A DNA stretch of 11,851 nucleotides from an uncultured Mollicutes bacterium. GTDB lineage: Bacteria > Bacillota_I > Bacilli_A > RFN20 > CAG-449. Both the position numbers and the translations under genes were made by a program. Below are positions 5,492-11,851 of the stretch, piece after piece (the first letter of the stretch is position 1; each line of letters begins with the position of its first letter). Under the pieces are notes generated by a model. It worked only from the letters and a program-made list of their open reading frames with translations, was not told the origin of the DNA and ran no database searches. The stretch covers positions 1 to 11,851 of the forward strand of contig URVS01000023.1 of assembly GCA_900551385.1 (NCBI GenBank), in the 5' to 3' direction.

Positions 5492-8400
5492 ATGAAAAGA
5501 ACAAGTGCAGTAGGTATTATTTCTACCGCAGTTATGTTAACAGCTTTACTTACAGTAGGTAATGTTGTTGCTAGTGCATATGGTGGAATTATAGATACAT
5601 TCTTTAGCAAAAGTAATGTTATAATGGATGAGCAAACTCAAAACGCTTTAACAAAAGGTAAAGATTTAGCTAAAGAAATTCAAGAAAATGGTACAGTTTT
5701 ATTAGAAAACAAAAATAATACTTTGCCTTTACAAAAAGCAGAAGGCCAAGAAAAATTAAGAGTTAATATTTTTGGTTGGGGAGGTAGTGATAATGGCTTC
5801 CTTTATCAAGGTGGTGGATCAAGTGAAGGTGGCTATTCTCTTGATAAAATCTCTTTATATAATGCTTTTAGAAATAATGGTTTTGAAATTAATGAAGAAT
5901 TAGCTAATGCTTATAATGGTTTACCTTATCGTAGAGAAGGTGCACCAGATCAAAACCAACATTCAATTTATTATCGTGCTTATGATCCAGATGAAAGTTT
6001 TTATACAGATTCTTTAATGAATAACGCTATTGAATTTTCTGACGTTGCTATTGTAGTCTTATCTAGAAGAGCAACAGAAGGTGATGATTTACCAAAAGTA
6101 AGTTATGACGAGAATGGAAATGCTGATTATTCAAGAAGATATTTATCATTATCTGCTAGAGAAACAATTATGTTAAGAAAGGTAACTAATAAATTTAATA
6201 ATGTAATTGTTTTAGTTAATTCATCCGCTCCAATGGAATTAGGATTTGTTGATTATTATAAAATTGGTGCATGTTTATATATTGGTTACCCTGGATATTA
6301 TGGTACAGAATCAATCGCTAAAATTATTTCTGGAGAAACTCAACCAAGTGGTCATTTAACTGATACAGTAGCATATGACCTTAGAACTGCTCCAAGTTAT
6401 GTTAATGCTGGTCCTGATGCAACTCATGTTTATAATGGTAAAGGTGGTAGATATACTGATTATGCTGAAGATATTTATGTAGGTTATAAATGGTATGAAA
6501 CTGCTAATACAGAAGGATATTTTGATAGTTGTGAATTAAATATTTATGGTAAAAATAGACGTGGATATGAAGCAGTAGTTCAATATCCATTTGGATATGG
6601 TTTAGCATATACAAACTTTTCATGGGATATTGAAGAAATTAAAGTTCAACACACTCTTGATGATGGTTCTTTAACTGAAGCAACTAATTTACAAGAAAAT
6701 CAAACATTATTAGCTAATGATGTTATTACTTATAAAGTTTGGGTTGAAAATACTGGTTCAGTTCCAGGTAAAGATGTAGTTGGTTTATATTATAGTGCAC
6801 CTTATACTAAAGGAGGTATTGAAAAATCAAGTATTAATCTTGCAGACTTCCAAAAAACAGATTTATTAGAGCCTCAAAAAGGTCAATATTTAACTTTAAC
6901 TTGTAAAGCTTCACAAATGACAAGTTATGATACTTATGATCGTAATAATAATGGTTTTATGGGTTATGAACTTGAAGCTGGTCAATACACTTTATCTTTA
7001 AGACCAGATGTTCATAATGTTAAATTAGATAAATTAAATCAACCAATGTCTTATGATTATAAAGTACTAGAAGGTGGATATAAATATGCAACTGATGAGG
7101 TAACTGGTAGTGAAGTAAAAAATAGGTTTACCACTTATACTAATACTACTTCAGGAGCAAGTTCAACTTGTGATGAGCCTCAAACAAATTATGCTTTATC
7201 TATTGATGGTAATGATGATTCAGATGATTATGATCAAAATATTACATATTTAACTAGAGCTGACTTTGCTTCTACTTTCCCTCAAGTAACAGAAACTAGA
7301 ACAATGTCTAATAATATGTTTAAAAATGTTTTCTTAGTACATAATCCATTTGTTGATCCTAATGATGAAATGCCTACAACATCTTCAACATCTACTTCTT
7401 GGACTCTAGATGACGTTAAAGGTTTAGCTTATGAAGATCCAAAGTGGCAAGAATTAATTGAACAATTAAGTGTTCAACAATTAGCTGATTTATGTGCTAA
7501 TGGTGGATTTGGTACAATGGCAATTAATTCAATCAAGAAACCAAAATGTACAGATAGTGATGGTGGTACAGGATTTACTAGTGGTGTCTCTACTGGTGAA
7601 GATGGACATGCTATTAAATATCCAGCTGCTAATGTTTTAGCAGGTACATGGGATTGGAAAGAAGCATATAAGTGGGGCCATGCTATTGGTGATGAAGGTC
7701 AAGCTTTAGGTATTCAAGGTTGGTACGCTCCTGGATGTAATGTACATCGTTCTCCATTAGGTGGAAGAAACTTTGAATACTTCTCTGAAGATGCATATAT
7801 GTGTGGTGTATTTGTTGCTTATACTGTTAAAGGTTGTACTGAAAATGGTGTATATGCATATATGAAACATTTTGCTGGTAATGATACTGATGAAGGTAGA
7901 AATGGTCAATTTAAATGGATGACTGAACAATCATTAAGAGAAATTTGGGCAAAACCTGGTGAAATTGCTACAAAAGTCGGTGGTGCTAATGCAATGATGG
8001 CATCAGTTGATAGAGTTGGTGCTACTAGGGTTACTGGTTCTTATGCTTTACTTGAAACTGTTTTAAGAGGTGAATGGGGCTTTAGAGGTTCTGTTATTAC
8101 AGATTATTATCAAGGTGGTAATGTTAACGATTTAGATGAAGGTATTAGAGCAGGTAACGATTTAGGTATGGGTTCTAAATTAAATTTCTTAGGTGCAGAT
8201 TATAACTTTAATTATACTGAAACTGCTACTCCAAGAATTCAAAGACAATTAAAGAAAGCTATTAAACATGCTGCTTATGCATATTTACATACTCAATGTA
8301 TTAATAAAGCATGGAATGAATATGTTAAAGAACATCCAGATCAAGGTGAAACAATTGATAGTGCTGTATTAATTGATTCATGGAACTGGTGGAAACCAAC

Positions 8401-8494
8401 TGTACTAGCAATTGATATTATGATTGGGTGTGGAATTGTTTGTTGGGCTTACTTTGTTATTCGTAGAAAAGAATGGTTTGAGGAGGCTAAATAA
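5492..8494 (+). CDS. Membrane-tethered, domain-permuted family 3 glycoside hydrolase
   Basis: A 1000-residue GH3-type enzyme (beta-glucosidase-like) with reversed domain order. Residues 6-29 are a hydrophobic export signal or anchor (ASA before Y30 could be a cleavage site). About 56-300 are the GH3 alpha/beta sandwich (GTVLLENKNNTLPL; RRATEGDD at 192-199, with E196 a candidate acid/base). About 408-510 are a fibronectin-III-like domain. About 650-930 are the GH3 TIM barrel normally found first. Barrel landmarks are DGGTGF (690-695), GRNFEYFSED (758-767), KHFAGND (792-798) and VITDY (868-872), with D871 the expected nucleophile. Residues 968-990 form a C-terminal transmembrane helix ending in RRK. 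All main catalytic residues appear intact. It hydrolyses terminal beta-linked (or similar) sugars outside the cell; exact specificity cannot be read. AAAGGA stands 8 bases before ATG, and 14 bases separate it from the previous gene. Confidence 0.85.
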   Translation: MKRTSAVGIISTAVMLTALLTVGNVVASAYGGIIDTFFSKSNVIMDEQTQNALTKGKDLAKEIQENGTVLLENKNNTLPLQKAEGQEKLRVNIFGWGGSDNGFLYQGGGSSEGGYSLDKISLYNAFRNNGFEINEELANAYNGLPYRREGAPDQNQHSIYYRAYDPDESFYTDSLMNNAIEFSDVAIVVLSRRATEGDDLPKVSYDENGNADYSRRYLSLSARETIMLRKVTNKFNNVIVLVNSSAPMELGFVDYYKIGACLYIGYPGYYGTESIAKIISGETQPSGHLTDTVAYDLRTAPSYVNAGPDATHVYNGKGGRYTDYAEDIYVGYKWYETANTEGYFDSCELNIYGKNRRGYEAVVQYPFGYGLAYTNFSWDIEEIKVQHTLDDGSLTEATNLQENQTLLANDVITYKVWVENTGSVPGKDVVGLYYSAPYTKGGIEKSSINLADFQKTDLLEPQKGQYLTLTCKASQMTSYDTYDRNNNGFMGYELEAGQYTLSLRPDVHNVKLDKLNQPMSYDYKVLEGGYKYATDEVTGSEVKNRFTTYTNTTSGASSTCDEPQTNYALSIDGNDDSDDYDQNITYLTRADFASTFPQVTETRTMSNNMFKNVFLVHNPFVDPNDEMPTTSSTSTSWTLDDVKGLAYEDPKWQELIEQLSVQQLADLCANGGFGTMAINSIKKPKCTDSDGGTGFTSGVSTGEDGHAIKYPAANVLAGTWDWKEAYKWGHAIGDEGQALGIQGWYAPGCNVHRSPLGGRNFEYFSEDAYMCGVFVAYTVKGCTENGVYAYMKHFAGNDTDEGRNGQFKWMTEQSLREIWAKPGEIATKVGGANAMMASVDRVGATRVTGSYALLETVLRGEWGFRGSVITDYYQGGNVNDLDEGIRAGNDLGMGSKLNFLGADYNFNYTETATPRIQRQLKKAIKHAAYAYLHTQCINKAWNEYVKEHPDQGETIDSAVLIDSWNWWKPTVLAIDIMIGCGIVCWAYFVIRRKEWFEEAK

Positions 8495-11400
8495 ATGAAA
8501 AAGAAATTAATTGAAAAATTATCAATTATTGGTGTAGTCGCTATTTGTGCAGGAGTCTCAATTGGACAAGTAGTTAGCTCAAAAATAAGTTATGACCAAT
8601 ATCGTAATGAGCTTGAAGAAGCTGAAAATAATCGTGTTGGTAACCCTGTTTTAGACTCAATTATTGTTAGTAAGAAAGAAGGAGTTAATTTTTATAAAAA
8701 TGGTAAAGCATCTCCTAGTAAAGATGATTTTAGCGTTCAAGCTCATTTCACAGTAAAAAATGGAGAAGATTATTCTTCAAATTTAACTAGTAAACAATTT
8801 AATATGGAAGTTCCTAATGATTTTGCTACTAATGGTGGAGAAATTACCTTTAAATATTTGAAAAAAGAAACAAAATTAAATATTTCATTATTAGATGTTA
8901 AACCAGTAAAACTAACTGTTATTAATAATCCATATATTGTCGTATATAAAGAAGGACAATTATTTAATAAAGATGGATTAATTATTTGTGTTGAATTAGA
9001 TGTTGATGATTCAAAAATTAATGTTGATACTACAACTCCATTAAAATTAATAGATAAGAAATGGAAATTAACTTATGAATTTGAAGGCACTACTTTATTA
9101 GGAGAAGTTGATATTTCTGTTTTAAAAGAAAGTGAATTTACAAATGGTAAACTTGTTTCTTTAGAACTTAAAGATGGTGAAGCAATCTTATTTGCTGATG
9201 AAAAAAGAGAAAATGCCGATTTAAGTAAATTAAAAATAATGGGTAAATATGATTCTGGTAATTATATTCCTGTTAATTTAAGTGAGATTACTATTATTGG
9301 AAAAGAAGATATTGTTTCATTTGGTAAAAAAACAAATTTAACAATATGTGCTAAAGATAATAATAACGCTAGAATTGAAATAAAAACAAAAGTTGTTAAA
9401 AGACAAGAAGCTGAAAAAGCAACAATTACAAATGGAAAAGTAAAAACTGGCTCAAGCTATAAATATGTTAATAATGAATATATTTTTGATAAAGAAGTAT
9501 CTTATGTTGGAGATTTAAATAGTTCTTCTAAAATTGAATTTAATGTTAATTCTAAAAATAATATTCGTGGAAAAATTACTCTTAGAGTAGCTTCAACATA
9601 TTTATTATTTGATAATAATAATTATCATAGTGAAGATATTTTGTTAAGTAATCTTTTAAATATTAAAGTAAATGGTTATGATAAAAATTTTGATCACAAA
9701 ATTAAAATTGAAAAAGCAGGTAATACTACTAATAAAGATCAACCATCACAAGTATATTATGATATAACTTTATTTGATATTCTTTTATCTACTGGAGATA
9801 ATAAAATTACTTTAGAAATCAAAGATAGTAATATAAAATCTTATGATAATTCTTCAGCATCAATTAATCTTGATTATGTTGATGTAGAAATGTTAGATGA
9901 TAATAATTTCTCTTTCGGTGAATATAATGAAACATGTGATACTAGAAATATTGAAAAAACATACACAACTAATAAAGTATATGAAGGCGAAAATGTAAAC
10001 GTTGATGAAGGTGTTGATGCTCAAGGAAGCTGTTCTGATGGAGAATATATTTATATTGCAGTAAGCCAATTTGGTGGTGGAAAAACTAGAATTATTAAAT
10101 ATGATATAGAAACTAATAATGTTGTTGAAAAAAGTGAACTAATTGAAGATGGTTATACATCTGGTTGGGTAACTGATAACTATGATATTAATAAATTATT
10201 TTATGAAAATGGCAAAATTGGATATTTTGATTTTAATGGTAAAGTATCATATTATGACGCTAAAACTCTTGCTTTATTAGAAAAAGATATTACATTTACT
10301 GGAGCAAGCGAAAAAACTATTGATGCAGAATACAATAATTATTTAGATCAATATGTAGTTGTTGGTAAAAATCATGTTGGCACTTTCTATAAAGGAAATA
10401 AAAAAGAAAAAGCTAATGAAACTACTATAAAATTTGATGTTAATAATTATATGTTTAGAACTATAACAAGTGATGAAAATTATATTTATGCTGTATATCG
10501 TGATAATAGTGAAAGTGTTACTTCTACTTTAATTCAAACTTATACATGGTTTGGACAAAAAGTTGGTGAAGATCAAATTATTGATTGTTCTAATGGTTTA
10601 ACAGAATCAGATAATAGAACTGTTCAAAGTATGGTATTTGCTAAAGGTAATGTATATTTTACTGGCCGTGCTTATACTGGTCATAAAGGATTATTCATTT
10701 CTAAATTAAATATGAGCTTAGATAGTTTAAGAACATTTGATAATAGTTTACTTGGTGGATATGTACAAAATTCGATGAAAAATAATGTTGAACCTTCATT
10801 TAGTGATAATCTTATTGCTGAAAGAATTATTTCAATAGAAGAATGTGATGGAAAAACTCAAACATTATTTTCTGTTGAAGGTGGTTGTACAGATGAACAA
10901 TATTTATATTATGCTTTATCATCTAATGGAAGAAAATATGTTCAAATTGTTAAATATGATTTATCAACTAATAAAATAATTCAAAAAACAAATGTTATTA
11001 AAATATCTGATTCAAATTACTGGAATGAAGATTATAACATGTTCTATCAAAATGGATATGTATATTTACTTGTAAAACAAACAAATGTAATTAAAGTCTT
11101 TAATTCAGCTACATTAGAAGTAGTAGAAGATGCAGAAGAATTTGTTTTCAAAAATAATGGAACAAAGATGAAAGAAATTTTCTCAGTCGGTTATAGTGTA
11201 GAAAAGAATCAATATGCTTTAGCAATTAATAATAAATTGTATATTACAGATAAAGATAAAAATGTTATTAATACAATTGCTTTAAAAGCGGAACATACTA
11301 AAGATTTCTTTAAAGATTTTGAAAAGAATCCTGATATAGATGCTAGATTCCAAACATTATATGCTGATAATGAATATATTTACGCAATATTTAATCACGA

Positions 11401-11614
11401 TGGTTGGTTAGCTGGTGAAATTCAAATCTTTGATTGGAAAGGTAATAAAATTAAAACTGTTACTATTGATTTAACAATTAATGATAAATTACAATCAGCT
11501 AAAGGCTCATATAACGTTCAAAATATGGTACATATGAATGGTAAATTATATCTTGGTGTACTTGCTTATGGTGGCAATACTGGATTATATATTTATCAAA
11601 TAGATTTTAATTAA
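8495..11614 (+). CDS. Large membrane-anchored surface protein: Ig-like domains, carbohydrate-binding module, duplicated beta-propeller-like region
   Basis: A 1039-residue protein with an uncleaved-looking signal anchor (9-29, no lipobox). Three Ig-like domains follow at about 51-133, 136-210 and 217-302. The second has the Big_3 core (YKEGQLFNKDGL, then TPLKL) seen in the operon's first lipoprotein. A CBM6/35-like module spans 303-467, opening QEAEKA and closing INLDYVDVEM. The C-terminal half (about 500-1039) is rich in beta strands and consists of two related halves, about 508-740 and 796-1039, each with C-[ST]-D-x-x-Y-[IL]-Y near the start, KYD-[IL]-x-TN, then a [DE]NYIYA or NEYIYA strand, a T-W-F-G or D-W-K-G turn, and a Gly-rich end (GLFI or GLYIY). 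This suggests a propeller with repeated blades. No catalytic residues are recognised. The gene begins directly at the stop of the hydrolase gene, with AGGAGG (8481-8486) inside that gene, so expression is coupled. Probable role: glycan binding or scaffold for the hydrolase. Confidence 0.75.
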   Translation: MKKKLIEKLSIIGVVAICAGVSIGQVVSSKISYDQYRNELEEAENNRVGNPVLDSIIVSKKEGVNFYKNGKASPSKDDFSVQAHFTVKNGEDYSSNLTSKQFNMEVPNDFATNGGEITFKYLKKETKLNISLLDVKPVKLTVINNPYIVVYKEGQLFNKDGLIICVELDVDDSKINVDTTTPLKLIDKKWKLTYEFEGTTLLGEVDISVLKESEFTNGKLVSLELKDGEAILFADEKRENADLSKLKIMGKYDSGNYIPVNLSEITIIGKEDIVSFGKKTNLTICAKDNNNARIEIKTKVVKRQEAEKATITNGKVKTGSSYKYVNNEYIFDKEVSYVGDLNSSSKIEFNVNSKNNIRGKITLRVASTYLLFDNNNYHSEDILLSNLLNIKVNGYDKNFDHKIKIEKAGNTTNKDQPSQVYYDITLFDILLSTGDNKITLEIKDSNIKSYDNSSASINLDYVDVEMLDDNNFSFGEYNETCDTRNIEKTYTTNKVYEGENVNVDEGVDAQGSCSDGEYIYIAVSQFGGGKTRIIKYDIETNNVVEKSELIEDGYTSGWVTDNYDINKLFYENGKIGYFDFNGKVSYYDAKTLALLEKDITFTGASEKTIDAEYNNYLDQYVVVGKNHVGTFYKGNKKEKANETTIKFDVNNYMFRTITSDENYIYAVYRDNSESVTSTLIQTYTWFGQKVGEDQIIDCSNGLTESDNRTVQSMVFAKGNVYFTGRAYTGHKGLFISKLNMSLDSLRTFDNSLLGGYVQNSMKNNVEPSFSDNLIAERIISIEECDGKTQTLFSVEGGCTDEQYLYYALSSNGRKYVQIVKYDLSTNKIIQKTNVIKISDSNYWNEDYNMFYQNGYVYLLVKQTNVIKVFNSATLEVVEDAEEFVFKNNGTKMKEIFSVGYSVEKNQYALAINNKLYITDKDKNVINTIALKAEHTKDFFKDFEKNPDIDARFQTLYADNEYIYAIFNHDGWLAGEIQIFDWKGNKIKTVTIDLTINDKLQSAKGSYNVQNMVHMNGKLYLGVLAYGGNTGLYIYQIDFN

Positions 11615-11618
11615 AAAT

Positions 11619-11647
11619 AATACCTATGGTTTTGCGCCATAGGTATT
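11619..11647. terminator. Strong, probably bidirectional rho-independent terminator
   Basis: A perfect 11-base stem with the core ATACCTATGG/CCATAGGTAT encloses a 7-base loop. It is followed on the plus strand by a T run to 11650 and preceded by an A-rich stretch that gives a T-rich tail on the minus strand. It starts 4 bases after the stop of the surface-glycan operon and ends 1 base before the stop codon of the minus-strand gene on the right, so it can serve both convergent units. Confidence 0.9.
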
Positions 11648-11648
11648 T

Positions 11649-11851
11649 TTATACACATATAATAAATAAAATAGAAACAATTATAACTGATAAAACTAGA
11701 GAAAAGAAAATAAAATGAGTAACACATCTTTCATAATTAAATTTTCTTTTCTTTTTTAGTGTTGATTTATCGATATCGAGAATTTTGAATATATTGTTGA
11801 TTGTTTTACTAGATAATAAGCAATTTCCGTTTTCAAATTGAGATATAGCTT
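11649..11851 (-). CDS. C-terminal fragment of an XRE-type helix-turn-helix protein with a transmembrane tail
   Basis: An open frame on the minus strand enters from the right edge and ends at TAA (plus-strand 11649-11651), giving 66 visible residues. The first 27 (AISQFENGNCLLSS, then KTINNIFKILDID) match the second half of a Cro/CI-type helix-turn-helix, in which I-S-x-[FIW]-E-N-G is followed by a polar stretch and an aliphatic helix. A basic linker (about 32-41) follows, then a hydrophobic segment (about 46-66) ending the protein, consistent with a single transmembrane helix. The protein would thus be a small membrane-bound regulator, a known arrangement in Bacillota. The N-terminal part of the domain lies outside the window. 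It converges on the surface-glycan operon and shares its terminator. Its targets are unknown. Confidence 0.65.
   Translation of the reverse strand, partial: AISQFENGNCLLSSKTINNIFKILDIDKSTLKKKRKFNYERCVTHFIFFSLVLSVIIVSILFIICV

Noticed and set aside
1..11851. Use of TGA as a Trp codon (Mycoplasma-type code), suggested by the very low G+C content
   Set aside because: All domain-complete genes are open in the standard code without internal TGA, and the conserved Trp residues examined are TGG. No TGA stop is used either, but nine stops are too few to conclude anything.

Overview
The window is low-G+C throughout. One 60-base line inside the gene at 996-2399 has 9 G/C and one line inside the glycoside hydrolase gene has 21. 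Ribosome binding sites are strong AAGGAGG types, Trp is encoded by TGG, and all recognisable stops are TAA or TAG. Proteins are of Gram-positive type: lipobox lipoproteins, signal anchors and a membrane-tethered glycoside hydrolase. This points to a low-G+C Bacillota, probably a gut-type Bacilli/Erysipelotrichia relative near the Mollicutes, using the standard genetic code. No taxonomic marker is present, so this is inference.

Left part (1-990): the tail of a small STAS-like (DUF4325-type) protein overlaps, by 20 bases, a 286-residue HipA/CtkA-like protein kinase. Convergent to it (996-2916, minus strand) is a two-gene operon. An ECF-type sigma factor is followed, with an 8-base overlap, by a membrane-anchored protein with a short cytoplasmic N-terminus, one transmembrane helix and a complete extracellular serpin domain. 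The gene order, overlap and topology are those of a sigma/anti-sigma pair, but the sensor domain is a serpin. This is the most striking feature of the window and suggests an extracytoplasmic protease-sensing switch.

Middle (2917-3209): a 293-base divergent intergenic region holds a sequence that fits the catabolite-responsive element (cre) consensus at every position, a 14-base inverted repeat, and a TATAAT box in front of the right-hand operon.

Right part (3210-11614): four tightly spaced co-directional genes encode a cell-surface carbohydrate system. They are a lipoprotein with two Ig-like/carbohydrate-binding-module units, a smaller lipoprotein with one such module, a domain-permuted family 3 glycoside hydrolase with hydrophobic segments at both ends, and a 1039-residue anchored protein with Ig-like domains, a carbohydrate-binding module and a duplicated beta-propeller-like half. 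The shared modules indicate surface binding and trimming of a glycan, plausibly under catabolite control. The operon ends in a strong bidirectional terminator. Beyond it, on the minus strand, is the C-terminal part of an XRE-type helix-turn-helix protein with a transmembrane tail, cut by the window edge.
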